Assembly (NCBI GenBank): GCA_024741835.1 | Contig: JAENRP010000034.1 | Location: 100,925 to 164,924, forward strand | Reading direction: 5' to 3' | From: Diplocarpon mali | Taxonomy: Eukaryota > Ascomycota > Leotiomycetes > Helotiales > Drepanopezizaceae | Length of the DNA stretch: 64,000 nucleotides | Made by a program: the position numbers and the translations under genes | Shown here: in pieces, positions 35,981 through 47,208 of the stretch | Layout: each line of letters starts with the position of its first letter | Numbering within the stretch: position 1 is the stretch's first letter | The notes under the pieces: model-generated | Told to the model about the DNA's origin: nothing | What the model saw: only the letters and a program-made list of their open reading frames with translations | Database searches by the model: none

Positions 35981-37514
35981 ACACGATGAGATCTCGCCAG
36001 TCGTAGCAGCAGAAGGCGTGTTCCACTACCATTGCACGCCTCCATCCTCCATGTTCGACGAGACCTCAATACACGCCTGCACTTCTTGCTATGCACACGA
36101 TAACCAGCGGCTCTTGCATAGCAGAGCTCTCCTAGATCTCATCCCACGGTCAGGTGAAAAAGGGCTGCGTCGCGGCACAGGAACACCCTGGTGCTATATC
36201 ACCAGCTCACGATGGCTGAGAGACGGGCAGGCCAAGTCGGCACCGCTCGTGGAAGAAATAGCAGAGGCATCGGAGTGTATAGCAGTGTCGAATTATGTCG
36301 GCTCCTTCTGCCCTCTCCTCCGTTTCTCTTTTTTCGCCTTTCCTTTCCTCCCCCCTCCCCTCTGATACGCCGTACCCGGCGCCATGGCTGTAGGCCTGCA
36401 CAAGCTCGAAGCCTCCGAGGCTCTTGGACTTCCACTCCAGTGGTTCAAACATCTTGGACACCTTCGTACTAGACCCGCACTCCACGGGTTTTCTTTACGC
36501 ATGGAGAGACTCGTTGATTTCACGTCTAGATCACACCCCCCTCCCCCTCCCTCTCCCCAAGAGAGAGAGAGAGAGAGGGGAAGAAAGCACAAGGAAAGAA
36601 GAGACGTATCTTCCCTCTGCAATTGTCGATACCCATATCTACACACGTATAGATGTAAAAACACATCCGACGAGAAGCCCTCCCCCTCGCTCCCGTCGCT
36701 CTCCGTGGCCTACGCGTAACACTCACCCGGAGATGCTTGCACACACGCCCGTGTACACAAACCCCTATATTTGCCGGTGCACTTGGATCCGCACGTGCAA
36801 CCACCCACCGACGCCTCCCCTTTCACACTGCCACCCACGCGTAGAATCGTGGCGACAAGGAGACGCAAGCGTGCAACATCGACCTGGTACCCACATTCGC
36901 CTCGATATCATCCGTCGATTCCACCGGTCCTCCTGCTGCGACGCGCAGCATCGCATCCACCCATCACCGCCGCTCAAAACTTCTACCGGCGCAAAGCAGG
37001 CGCTCACCAAAAAAAACCACAAACCCCAGGGTGCTGATCTGACGCAACAAATGTATTACTCTGTCTATCCTATCCGTTATATCTTCACTCTGAGCTCCGG
37101 CCCACCACCTGTTGAACTTTTCTCTCTCTCGCGTTTCCTCGCGTCTCCCCCGGGCCGAGAGATCATGTATGCCCCGCCCACCCACTCACCATAATCACGC
37201 GCCGTGCCAGAATAGCCCGACGCCGCCAGCACTCCGAGCCCCAACGCCATCCGCAATGCAAAAAGCCCGCGCCTGGGCGAGAAGTCTGGACCGTAGTACC
37301 AGCTCGCCTGCGTAACCGCAACCCGAAAGCTCGGGCTCCACCCGGGCCAGAGAACAAAAGAAAGCAAGACTCGAGGCGAGGGCAAAGCCAAAACCTGGGC
37401 GAGGGGCGGATGAGGAGAGCAGAGACCGCCATCCCCCCGCCCGCTCCGAGGGAGGGTCCACAACACAGATCCTCCCTCCAGTCTCGTCGCCCCCCCCAAT
37501 CACACATTTCAGAC
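35981..37514. other. Intergenic: 3' side of the WOPR gene
   Basis: No gene is supported; the frames here do not begin with ATG or are low complexity. Includes a (GA)n tract at 36561-36577 and a pyrimidine-rich stretch near 36300-36360. Confidence 0.4.
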
Positions 37515-38975
37515 CTAGATCATAAACTTCTTATCCAGCACCCGGATGGCCCGCTGATCCTCGCCCACCCCCCCGATGTTTAGCTTATCGTGCGGGATAT
37601 CGTTGGGGCCACCCGCCTGAGGGCTGTGGCTGCCGTGACGGCTCCCGCACCGGCTGCCGGTGGCCGCGCCGCTCCCGTGCCGGTTGCTCTTGTGGTCCGA
37701 CATGACCGACACCGAGTCCGTGGCGTGGACCAGGCTGGAGATGCTGGGTATGCTCTGCGGCGGGGCGGCGCCGTGGATCTTGGGCGTCTCGGGCCGGGCG
37801 CGGGGGGACGGCGTCTGGACGCGCGGCTGCGGCTGTGGCGGCTGCGGCGGCCGCGCCGGGACTGGCGTGGTCTGGGGCGGGGTGACGGTGCGGGGGATCT
37901 GCACGGGGGGGAGGGAGATGGGCGCGGTGAGCCGCGGGTCGAGCATCTGCGGGGCTTGCAGGGCGCGCTGGGCGATCTGCGCCTGCTGCTCGGCGGCGAG
38001 GCGGGCGTGGGCGACGCGCGGGCTGGGCGTCGCGCCGTAGCTCGGCATCAGGTTGGCGGCGGTGGCCGTACTCATGCCTCTGCTCGAGGTCGGGGGGGGC
38101 GGCAGCGCGCCTTCGGCGAGGGCCGGCGGGGGCGGGTGCGGCATCATGGCGGGCATCGGGGCGTTGGACATGTGCGGGCTGTGGTGCGAGTAGGGCGAGG
38201 CGTGGGAGGAGCCCGGCGGGATGGGGGGGAGGGGAGAGTACATCGGGCCCTGGTAGTGCGGGTAGGGCGGCGTTTGGGCGGGCGACGGCGGCCACGAGTA
38301 TCCAGCCTGGTAGCCGTAGGGGGCTTGCGGGTGGTTGCGGTGGGGCGAGGGGACCGGTTGGTGCTGCATGTACGGGCTCTGCTGCATCGGCGTCCTCGTC
38401 ACCGGCGGGCCCGTGGCCTCGTGGACCGTCGACTCGGGATACATGCCCTTGACCGGGTTGATGTGGCGGAGCTGGGGATCGGTGGTGGGCGTCGGGAGGT
38501 CGGGCACCCCGGGATGTGGTCGGGAGTAGTAGCTGATCAGGTGGAGGTGCTGGCCGGTCGAGGTGGTGATGCTGAACGACTGCTTCATCAGCCCGTCGGG
38601 CTTGTACCGATACCCGTCCGGGCCGTCGCCGTCCAGGTCGGGATCCTCGTCGCTGCCGCGGCCGCTGTCGGGCGTCTTGCCATTCGGCCTCCGGATGGGG
38701 GGCGGCACGAATTGCCCGCCTCCTCGCTTGCCCTCCATCTCCCGGTAGGTCAGGAAGCTGCCCGAGACCCGGCTCGCACTCCACGACTTCCCGTCCGTCC
38801 ACCGGCGCATTCCGGCTTCCCGCTCATCCCACACGAACACCGAGCCGGACTTGATCGACTGCCGCTCCTTCTCCGAGAGACGGCGCTGCACCCGCGGGAG
38901 CAAACCCAGGCGGCACGCTTCGAACAGCTTGATCGCGTCCGCGGGCGACCGCACGTGGCCGTAGTAGGTATCCAT
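37515..38975 (-). CDS. WOPR-domain (Gti1/Pac2 family) transcription factor
   Basis: WOPR proteins are fungal DNA-binding regulators of morphology, sporulation and host-associated growth (the family of Wor1, Ryp1, Sge1 and Pac2). The single exon encodes 486 aa starting MDTYYGHV. The frame is open a little further upstream, but without an ATG. The first WOPR half spans about 3-82 with the family core RRWTDGKSWSASRVSGSFLTYRE. An acidic linker follows (107-119). The second half spans about 118-155 (DGYRYKPDGLMKQSFSI, then HLISYYS). The rest is a P/H/Q-rich disordered tail, typical of an activation region, ending DKKFMI. The YYGHV start and WDEREAGMRRW segment look more like the Pac2-type branch than the Wor1/Ryp1 branch; that is my judgement, not a search result. 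Confidence 0.92.
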   Translation of the reverse strand: MDTYYGHVRSPADAIKLFEACRLGLLPRVQRRLSEKERQSIKSGSVFVWDEREAGMRRWTDGKSWSASRVSGSFLTYREMEGKRGGGQFVPPPIRRPNGKTPDSGRGSDEDPDLDGDGPDGYRYKPDGLMKQSFSITTSTGQHLHLISYYSRPHPGVPDLPTPTTDPQLRHINPVKGMYPESTVHEATGPPVTRTPMQQSPYMQHQPVPSPHRNHPQAPYGYQAGYSWPPSPAQTPPYPHYQGPMYSPLPPIPPGSSHASPYSHHSPHMSNAPMPAMMPHPPPPALAEGALPPPPTSSRGMSTATAANLMPSYGATPSPRVAHARLAAEQQAQIAQRALQAPQMLDPRLTAPISLPPVQIPRTVTPPQTTPVPARPPQPPQPQPRVQTPSPRARPETPKIHGAAPPQSIPSISSLVHATDSVSVMSDHKSNRHGSGAATGSRCGSRHGSHSPQAGGPNDIPHDKLNIGGVGEDQRAIRVLDKKFMI

Positions 38976-39428
38976 CTTCGCTCGCGTGTGTTCCTGCACC
39001 ACCCAGGACCTCGGATTCTTCCTCTGGATGCTGATTTGGGGGGGGGGGGAGATTCACGGATGTATCGGGCTTCGGCTTCAGCTTCGGCGCATGCCTCCCC
39101 GTCGAAGCGCTGCTCTGCTCGGTGCGGCGGCCTGGGTATGCGGCCTCGGGACGTCGGGGGTGAGGGACTGCTGCTGCTGCGGGAGGGCGTGGAAAGCGGC
39201 GGGGTTGGGCAGAACGAAGAAGCTCCGAGCGGGTTCGCACGGGAGGACCGCGGTGACGAAGAGTGGAATGGCGTGGGTTTCTCGTCGCACGGTGTCGCCT
39301 TGAATGAGAGTTAGCTCTGGCTCCAGATCAGAAGTCGACGCGGACGGGGAGGGCCGCGAAGCACCAGCTGAGAGGAGTTCGAACCCAGCCCTCTGGCCAG
39401 CTTGGCGCTGCAATCTCGCGCCTGAGGG

Positions 39429-39430
<2 letters not shown>

Positions 39431-39468
<38 letters not shown>
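39431..39468 (+). repeat. (GA)n microsatellite
   Basis: About 19 GA units with the purine strand on +. It is (CT)n on the WOPR coding strand, about 460 bp upstream of that start codon. Confidence 0.95.
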
Positions 39469-39475
<7 letters not shown>

Positions 39476-40185
39476 AGAGTTGCCTTGCGGATCGGAGCAG
39501 CGAGAGGCAGAAGGGGAGGGATTGTGTGTGCATGGGTGAAGGAGAGGGAGCGATTGAGCGAGATGGCATCCCTTGAAGATGCCGCCATCACAGCAAAGGC
39601 TGCGCGAGGCCTGAGCTGGCCAAGGGTGCAAGCTGTGCAGAGAATGGTCGGATGACGAGCAGGAAGAGACGTACCGGTAGAGCACTCGAAAGGGCGGAGG
39701 AAAGCGATTCCCAACGCTGGAGCTCGGAATGCGGATGGTGGGTGCGGCTCTCTGATCGTGCCCAGGTTGGGGGAGCGCGCGCGAGAGGTGAAAAGCGAGG
39801 GCGGCGACGTGACCCTGGGTCACGAGACCTGCCAACAACCGGACGCTTCCCGATGATCTGAGCGCGAGATGTAGGTGGAATGTTGGTTTCTTCTTTTTCT
39901 TTTCTTGCTGTCAGGAATCCTGCTGGCTCGGATGACGGGTGACTGGTGACCGCGGCCGTGTTTGTCGGTGGGATGATTCCCCGCCAGTGCTATCTGTCGT
40001 AGCGCGTGTCGGTTGTCGAGGTGCTCAGCCGGCGAGTGTATGATCCAGATGATGGATTGGGAGTGGGGCGGGGTCAGGCAGGCCGAGTGTGGTGCTGGCC
40101 GAGTGAGAGAACGAGAGTTGGGATTTTTCTCCCAGCTGGATATCTTCGAGGTTGTGTAGAGCAGCGGACCTCAGCGGTATATCAA

Positions 40186-40212
40186 GTCCTCGTCCTCGTC
40201 CTCGTCCTCGTC
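40186..40212 (+). repeat. (CTCGTC)n hexanucleotide repeat
   Basis: About four and a half units, followed by degenerate CCTGCC/CCTGGC repeats to about 40245. Confidence 0.85.
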
Positions 40213-40360
40213 CTGCCCTCGTCCTGCCCTCGCCCTGGCCCTGGCCTCCCCCTCCCCTGCCCTACGGATACGCTTTTCTGGGAGCAGGGGAGGAGACAGA
40301 GGAGGGGGGGGGGCCCATTCCGTTGGTTCGAATTATCCATCTCACTCCAGATTAGGTTTT

Positions 40361-40430
40361 GGGCGTGGGCATGGGTATGGGTATGGATATGGATATGGGC
40401 ATGGGCATGGGCATGGACTTGGGCTTGGGC
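40361..40430 (+). repeat. Hexanucleotide repeat of GGGCAT/GGGTAT/GGATAT type
   Basis: About eleven 6-bp units of G-rich sequence with variants at the third and fourth positions. Confidence 0.85.
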
Positions 40431-40624
40431 TGGGGGTGCTGGGGACGGGGGGAGGGGGAGATGGCTGGTGGGAAAGGAATTCCTCCCAGCTACAGAGGCC
40501 GGTCTAAGCCGAAGCGGGTAGCAGCTGGTATATTATTTCGGCGTCGGCGTGGATCTCCTCCCCGTCTCCACGTCTGCTCCAGGTGGACCGGCGAGGTGGT
40601 GGAGAGTGGAGAGAGAGGGAGAGC

Positions 40625-40648
40625 GAGAGAGAGAGAGAGAGAGAGAGA
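40625..40648 (+). repeat. (GA)n microsatellite
   Basis: About 12 GA units, purines on the + strand. Confidence 0.95.
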
Positions 40649-40861
40649 AAGCGGGTGTCAGGATCCCATGCCCAGGCTCGGCAGCGCGCCCACGCTGCAG
40701 CTCTACACTAAGCATTATGTGGGAATTCTAATTGTGGCAGCAAGCGGTTTGCGATGTGCAGACGACGGTTGGGCGTAGATTAGGCGCTCCGTTTTGCTTT
40801 GAGTGGCATGGGATCGTGCGGCTGTCCCAGATACGAGGAGGAGGAGGAGGAAGAGATGGTG

Positions 40862-40862
40862 G

Positions 40863-40894
<32 letters not shown>
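40862..40894 (+). repeat. (CTG)n trinucleotide repeat
   Basis: About 11 CTG units. No gene around them is supported. Confidence 0.95.
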
Positions 40895-40897
<3 letters not shown>

Positions 40898-41021
40898 CCG
40901 ACGGGTCTTCTCGCGATGAAGCCTTGGACGCTATATACACCGGGTCAGGACTGCAACTCGACCACCACCGAGCCCGTCGGCCTTGCGCCACGAGAACCCC
41001 GACCCCCCGCTTCCATCAGCA

Positions 41022-41063
41022 GGAGAGAGAGAGAGAGAGTGTGTGTGTATATGTGTGTGTATA

Positions 41064-41094
<31 letters not shown>

Positions 41095-41178
41095 GGGTGT
41101 GTATATGTGTATGGGTGTGTGTATGTGTATGGGTGTGTATATGTGTATGTGTATGTGTACGTGTACGTGTATGTGTGT
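41022..41178 (+). repeat. (GA)n followed by a (GT)/(TGTGTA)n compound repeat
   Basis: About nine GA units run directly into about 140 bp of TG/TA-alternating sequence with TGTGTATG, TGTATGGG and TGTACG variants. Open in all frames, hence spurious long frames on both strands. Confidence 0.95.
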
Positions 41179-41794
41179 CCGAGGAGAGGGGGGCACCAAA
41201 ACCCTTTCGCATCGATGAGGTACAGTAAACGGCGATGGTTTAATTGCTGATAACCTTACTCTCCCCCTTCTCCTCCGCCGGCGGGCTTCTGATGCGTCGG
41301 AGACCCTGGGCCGAGTCTTGTTCGGGCATGCCCACCGTCAGAGATGTGAGCTGCCCGCCCACCGTCAGAGATGTTGAGCTGCTGTTGCTGCTCCGCCCGG
41401 AAGAAGCTTTTCTGTCATCGCATTCGGCTTCTTCCCTGGTGCGGCCCACCACGCCCTGAAAAAGGTCCAGGATCGCCCGGCCTCCTCGTCTCTCCTCCTC
41501 CCTCTCCACCCTCTCCTCTCTCTCCCCCCCCCCAGCGACCTGGGCCGGAATACGAAGATGACGTTGGGCTGGCTAGAAGCAAAACGAGGCCGCTTTTTCG
41601 AGAATGGGACTCGAAACTGGACCTCCTCGTCCCGTCGCAGACACCGTTCCCTTGTCCGACCGGTCGGATGCATCTGCTCTTCCGGCCCTGTTCTCCTCCT
41701 CCTCCTCCTCGAGCGACGAGTGGGATCACGGGGACAGAGCAGAGCCGGCCTCCTTGCCCAATTCCGAGACGGCGAGCTCGACCTCCAAATCCTA

Positions 41795-41914
41795 TCACGG
41801 GAGAGTCACGGGAGAGTCAGAGAGTCACGGGAGAGTCAGAGAGTCACGAGAGAGTCGGAGAGTCACGGGAAAGTCAGGGAGAGTCACGGGAGAGTCGGAG
41901 AGTCACGGGAGAGA
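41795..41914 (+). repeat. Minisatellite built on GGGAGAGTCAC
   Basis: About ten imperfect 11-13 bp units containing GAGAGTC followed by ACGGG or AGAGAG, ending near AGTCACGGGAGAG. Confidence 0.85.
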
Positions 41915-42511
41915 TGCTGGGGCTCTGGTTCAGCAGCAGGCCTCCGCTCTCCCCGAAAAACTCCTTACCCAGAGCCCTCGCCGAAAGCGGCTAGCGCGTA
42001 TCTGGTTCACGACCTCCCGTGGCTCGATTTGGGTGTGTTGACGGGCCCACACTTCGCACCGCAGTTCTGGCAGGAAAAAAAAGGGAAAAAGTAGGAAAAA
42101 ATTAAAAGAAGATATAAAAAAGGAGAGAGAAAGAATATAAAAAATAAAAGTCCATCCGCAACATCCTGCCCACCCCCCCAGACCGAGCCTTGGCCCTCGG
42201 ACAAAGCGCATCGACAAGCACAGTGCCACGGCACGCCTTGGCGGGATGGCGCTGCCGCTTGCTCGCGTCGGGGGCATCTTGGGCCATCCCCCGTCCGGCT
42301 TCGCGGTCAATAGGGAGGCGAACGGAGACGGAGAGACGAAAAGTCCTGGTGCCTCGTCGGCGCTGGACGTCGAGCTCGCCGCTCCCCCCCCGTCGGCCGG
42401 GTGTCGATGCTTCGCCCCCTCCAGACCTCGGCCGCCGGCCGCATCTCTTCTCGAACGCTTCCAAACCCCCTCTGCCTCCCTCGAATTCTTGTTTCGCTCG
42501 ACGGCCCCCCG

Positions 42512-42590
42512 GAGGCAGAGGACAGAGGACAGAGGACAGAGAACAGAGGACAGAGGACAGAGGACCGAGGCACACAGGACGGAGGACGGA
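42512..42590 (+). repeat. Minisatellite built on ACAGAGG (7 bp)
   Basis: Seven to eight clean units, then decayed units reading ACCGAGG, ACGGAGG and ACGGACC. Confidence 0.85.
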
Positions 42591-43701
42591 CCAGAAAACC
42601 CATTCACCAGCTCTCGCGCGCCCGCTGCGCTGTGGGGGGACGAGGGCGCTGCGGCCACTCAGCTCCGAGGGCGCGAGCAATCCGAGTCGCGGCGGCGTGG
42701 GATCGTGTGTAGGTCAAGACTTTCCCAAATTGCGGCTGCGACGTGGAATTAGAGTGCCGTCTCACTTCAGTTGTTTTTAGAAATACCCAAGTACGCCGAC
42801 CAAGTTCAGGTCGGCCAGGTCGGCCACTCAGCTCCCAGCATTTAAGCTTCGAGGGCCTCGTCGGGAAAAGCCTCAAACGCCGTAGTCCCCTTCGTTCGGT
42901 GGGCTGCGAAAATCCACCCGCTGCCGCAAGGAGAAGACGGGTGTGCAGAGGGGATGCCCTGCTCACATTCGAATCCCCTCGTCCCCCCCCCCAAGCCAGC
43001 GGGCCTTTTGGATTATACTCAAGACCCTTCGCGTGTGCGCTAATTGATCAAGAAACACCAAGACCAAAGGTCCCCCAGGGGTCGAGAGTCGGCTAACCGG
43101 CTGCTTAAGCGGTTTAGCCTTCGACCGACAGTCTCAGCCCTCCAGGGCACGAGACAGATCAATCTGCAAAACATCCTCTAATCGCAACAGATCCAAGTGA
43201 CACGTGGAATTCGGCCTTTCGGATGACCGAATCGCGCTCAACTTCATGGTCTGTCGAGCGGTGGAAACGCCTCCTGCGAGAGGGGATTCTACCGTGGATT
43301 CGCAGCCCACGGCAGCGAGGGAGGGCGGCGGGACCCCGTTTCCCTCCCGACCACATGGGGGAAAACCCAGTCGCGAGTCTCCACTGTCAAGCGCCCTCAC
43401 CACTCGAAACATCGACATGTGTTTTGGACTTGGGCGCATCATCTGGCAGCTTGCACACCACCTCCTACCAGCCAACTATCGTCCAGGGTTTCTTGGCTCC
43501 GAGTTGGGTCTTCGGTCGTGAACCTACTGATTAAGAGGACGTGGTGCACGCCAGACCTCCATCACAAGTCCTCACGGTTGTCCTCCGAGAGGCTTCCGAG
43601 AGGCTTCCGAGTAGGTTGATGTCCCCATGTATTACGAGAGAGATTCCTTACATACTCGCCGGACGTGGGTGGGTGTAGATTAGCGCGCCTTTCACGTACC
43701 T

Positions 43702-43703
<2 letters not shown>

Positions 43704-43750
<47 letters not shown>
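43704..43750 (+). repeat. (GA)n microsatellite
   Basis: About 20 GA units, purines on the + strand, with an A-rich interruption near the end. Confidence 0.95.
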
Positions 43751-43751
<1 letters not shown>

Positions 43752-44200
43752 CCGTTCTCCGTGTCTTCTTGTTCCGAGCTGCTGCGATGCAGATGGACTG
43801 GGTCCCCCCCGGGTGGAGGAGGATTTCTGTGCCCCGACAGATACTTGCCCTCCGACTGAACATCCAAGCAACTGGAGCAGCGGGCGAAGCTGGGGGGAGG
43901 TATAACCATCAACCAGCCTCCTCAGACCACGCTCCTGCAGCCGAGAGCTGCAGATTCTCGGGAGGCATCCAGCATCCCGATGCTGGCGCCTGCTTCCGGC
44001 CAAGCCAAGAGATGGGGCCGTGTTTGAGGGCGGACCAGAATTCTAAATCGTGCGAGAGGACGTTTGGGACCCTTGGGAAAGCCTTCGTCGGGTTGGCATG
44101 TATCTGTGTAAGGTTCGTTACGCATGTACGCTTCATTTGCGAAGTTCCCTTCATATCCCAAGGCCCTGCCTGGCGGGGCAACAAGGCAGTATACCGAGGT

Positions 44201-44207
44201 ATATAAT
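44201..44207 (+). promoter_or_regulatory. TATA box of the small secreted-protein gene
   Basis: ATATAAT lies 98-104 bp upstream of the ATG and is followed by a C/T-rich leader with no intervening ATG, a normal fungal arrangement. The start context CACTATGAAG is acceptable. Confidence 0.6.
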
Positions 44208-44304
44208 AGCTGCCCACCCGCAAGGGATTTTTTCCGACATTTATTCGACTACATCCCCTCATTCTTATCCCCACTGAGCAATATCACTCGTACAAATAAA
44301 CACT

Positions 44305-44613
44305 ATGAAGTTCACACAAGCCCTCTTTGTTTTTGCCTTGTCGGCCGTCGTCAACGCTCTTAGCGACAATACTGAATGTGGAGATGAATTCACGTACTGT
44401 ACTGGCCCCTACTGTGATTGCGATGGAGGCAATTTCCCGAACTGGCTCAACGAGAAGTGCAAAGACGAGGGATGGGAACAGAGCACCGGACCTACTGGAG
44501 CATACTCTGGAAACGTGCGTACTCCATGAAATTGTTGGTCTCGTATTTGCAGGTAGGCTGACTTGTCCTTATAGGAATATCGCTGCACAAGCCAGTGCTG
44601 CAGAGCTGGTTAG
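44305..44613 (+). CDS. Small secreted cysteine-rich protein, effector-like (2 exons)
   Basis: Exons 44305-44514 and 44575-44613 join in phase 0 (donor GTGCGT, acceptor TTATAG, 60-bp intron) to an 82-aa precursor. Without splicing the frame stops after four unrelated residues. Residues 1-19 are a clear signal peptide (MKFTQALF, hydrophobic core, VNA cleavage site). The mature part of about 63 aa has exactly eight cysteines (C25, C32, C37, C39, C52, C74, C77 and C78), spaced for four disulphides and ending CTSQCCRAG. It is acidic and glycine/asparagine-rich. I do not recognise a named family. Small size, secretion signal, even cysteine count and a repeat-rich location fit a candidate effector or antimicrobial protein, but the function is inference. 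It has its own TATA box. Confidence 0.8.
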
Positions 44614-47206
44614 TGGTAGAAGGACCCGCGGTTGAGTCAATGAATGTCCTGAGAGAGTGGAGTCGGACCTGGACGTTGATGGCTCGGAGGCCCGCAGGCG
44701 GACCAGTATTTTCATATATGCAGCCCTAGATAGTCAACAATGCAAGGCGGGAGCCGCGTTCCTGCGATACCGTTCCCACGTGCCACGTGAATGGGTCGGC
44801 GATCGATGCCGAGATCTGGGCCGCCATCGAGCACCTGCTGCGCAGCACCAGCGCCGTGTCGAGTAGCAGGGCCGCGAACTTCGGCCCGGCTGGTCGGAGG
44901 TGCGGAGCGGCGCCCGGCGTAGAACCGGCAAGCTTTTTTTTTCCCTCGGGAGCTCGGGGGGAAGATCGGTTGGTCTCACACGAGGGGACTGTGCGCGCAG
45001 GTGAAGCTTCTCGAATACGTTGGATTACATTCGTGCGCACAAGCCTGCCCTCGACGCTCTGCCGAGCGGAGAGGAAACCCAGTATCTGCCAAGCCTCTAT
45101 AGTCACGTGTCTCGTCACATGACCATCGATCGCATATCAGCGGGCCTGCCATGAGGGATGTGCCTCGCCGCCGGGCCCGGAAGTTGCCCTTGCGAGAGTG
45201 TGCGGCCTCGAAAAGGCGAGGAGAAAGCTGCCGACACCGTCCCTGCAGGCTCACGGACATCAAAAGGCCTGGTGACGCGGCTTGCTCTCGCTCTCGCTCT
45301 CGGAGGGGGCCGTGGTCCCCTTCCCTTGTTCATGCGCTGCTGATCCGTGGGTGGATCCGAACAGGTCGCCCGGACCGAGCCCCCCCAGGATTCTCCGCGT
45401 CGGGATCGGGGACGGCGCCATGGCCGGTGTACTCGACAGTCGGCATCACGTGTCCTCACCCGCCAAATCATTCCACTACTCTATGCCCGAGTCCTCACCC
45501 CTCAAATCACTCCACTACTCTATGCCTGTCCGAGAGGAGATTCTCGCTTGTGAAGAGGGCAGGCCTGAGGACAGGGCCAAAAGGGGGCTATCCGCCATGC
45601 CTTACGGCCTCGTGCCACGTGAGCCGAATCCTCTCATCCCAAGCCACTTCACTGGGTGGCAGTCGGCTCCGAATATGGCCATGGGATCTTGCCCGCTGAT
45701 CCCGCTCCTGACCGTGGCAGAAATGCCCCCCCCCCTACGAGCATCCGGCTCGACGCAGGAAGACTGCCAGCCCCGAGGCACGTGTGACCCGAATGCGACA
45801 AGCGAGCAGCGGCCCCCCCTTTCCCTCCCCGAAAGAGGTAGACGAGATCGATGAGATGAGGTGTCTTGCCCAGGTAGGTAGGTACTGCCGAGACCGTGGC
45901 ATCTCGCGTGTCTGGTGCACCGTGTCCTGGTGTCTCTTCCTGCATTCCATGGTCCCGAGGCGTACGGCGCGGTCAAGAAGCCAGTCACGTGCCGATGGAC
46001 GACGGATGACGCTGTACAAGATCCCTCCACGCGACTCCCGTTCGTCCCCCCTTGACGGATACTCCTCTGGTCGGCGGGTGACGATAGCCAGCGGGTAACT
46101 TTCACTCCCCGCCAGTTTAGCATCAGATCCTTTTCCTTGCGGCGCAGATCACCCCGACCAAAAGGGGGAGAGACGGGCTGCGTCGCGATACAGGTCTCAG
46201 ATAAGCGTACTCCGGTTCTCGTGCAATCCTTCCTCTTCGGAGCCCATAGAATCAGGGAGCGTCGGAAACACGTGTCGGAGAGCCTCTCGTGATATCAGGT
46301 GACAAGAGAGCCCCGCCGTGCCATGGTTTCGTTTCTGCCCCCTCCCCCCCCCCGGCCGAGATTGTTTGGAGATAGTGGTCTTGCTGTCGGGACTGTGCGG
46401 AGTGAGCAGCCCGCCATGTCGGCCGAGCTACCACTGTAGTCATGTTCCTCTCTCGACAGGAACCCTTGAATGTGCCAGCCTGCGGATGCCAACATCCAAT
46501 CCTGCCCAAATTCTTGGGCGAAGGCGCTCGAACTCCGCCGCTGCACCAGCGCCCACTGATTTACAGAGGTAGCAATCTCCCCTACCCTGTCGGGAGTCAC
46601 GTGAGATGGAGAGTCTCGTTCCTTGGGGAGTGATATACTTAGTACAAGATCCAGTGGACTCCGCAAACGCGTATTCATCGTATTGCACCGTTTGAGTGTC
46701 ACAGTCCTCTCACCCCCTGCTGGCTGCTGGCAGGGCTCACTAGGTAAGCGCTGTCCCGCTGTCAGCGAGGGCAATCAACTCGGGAGAGAGGCCGCTCGCA
46801 GCTGACAGTCGGAGTCCCTCTCTGCTGCCGAGACGACATTGGAGGTTTGACTTGTGGATGAGTTCATTGGTTGATTTCCACCTCCTCTGAAAGACGAAGT
46901 TTGGAGCTAGTGCAGCTTTGCTACCGGGGGGGCCTCGTCTACGGACCTCACGTCCCCTGCGGAGGCAATTTCATGTTCGAGTTCTGGCGGTGGCAGCTTC
47001 GACCGAGTGGCGTTCGAACATGGAGGGGAGAGGGGGTAGTGGTGCTGACCAGTCAGCTGTCGGGCTTTCCAGCTTCGAAAGATTCTTCTCGCGCCGGAGA
47101 ATACGCTCGGCGCAGGCGAAATGAATGCCTCCTCCGAGTCTATTGCATCCTTGCCATCCCCTTATCGACACGTCGGGGAATCGCCACCAAGGCGGTGTTT
47201 ACTTCG
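44614..47206. other. Geneless interval with clustered CACGTG sites
   Basis: GC-rich sequence without a supportable gene. Nine CACGTG palindromes occur between 44777 and 46603. C homopolymers of 10 bases lie at 45726-45735 and 46344-46353. Confidence 0.45.
45453..45530 (+). repeat. 39-bp tandem duplication
   Basis: Two units, at 45453 and 45492, each beginning TCCTCACCC and ending CCACTACTCTATGCC, with a few substitutions. Confidence 0.85.
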
Positions 47207-47208
47207 TA

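Larger units (their letters stand above)
38976..44200. other. 5.2-kb geneless interval rich in micro- and minisatellites
   Basis: This lies upstream of both the WOPR gene (minus) and the small secreted-protein gene (plus). I find no gene. Many open frames exist only because of GC richness or because simple repeats lack stops, such as (GA)n and (GT)n frames. It holds several GA tracts, CTG, CTCGTC, GGGCAT-type, TGTGTA, GGGAGAGTCAC and ACAGAGG repeats (listed separately) and G or C runs of 10-12 bases. Confidence 0.5.

Noticed and set aside
38976..39002. Nine extra codons upstream of the WOPR start
   Set aside because: The frame is open but begins with GTG. The first ATG, at 38975, gives the family-typical start, so the gene is called from there.
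37590..39314. Long + strand frames (up to 574 codons) antisense to the WOPR gene
   Set aside because: They are shadows of a GC-rich coding exon; the minus-strand protein has a clear conserved domain.
40931..41250. Frames rich in alternating histidine/threonine or valine/cysteine
   Set aside because: They are translations of the (GT)n/(TGTGTA)n compound repeat, open in every frame.
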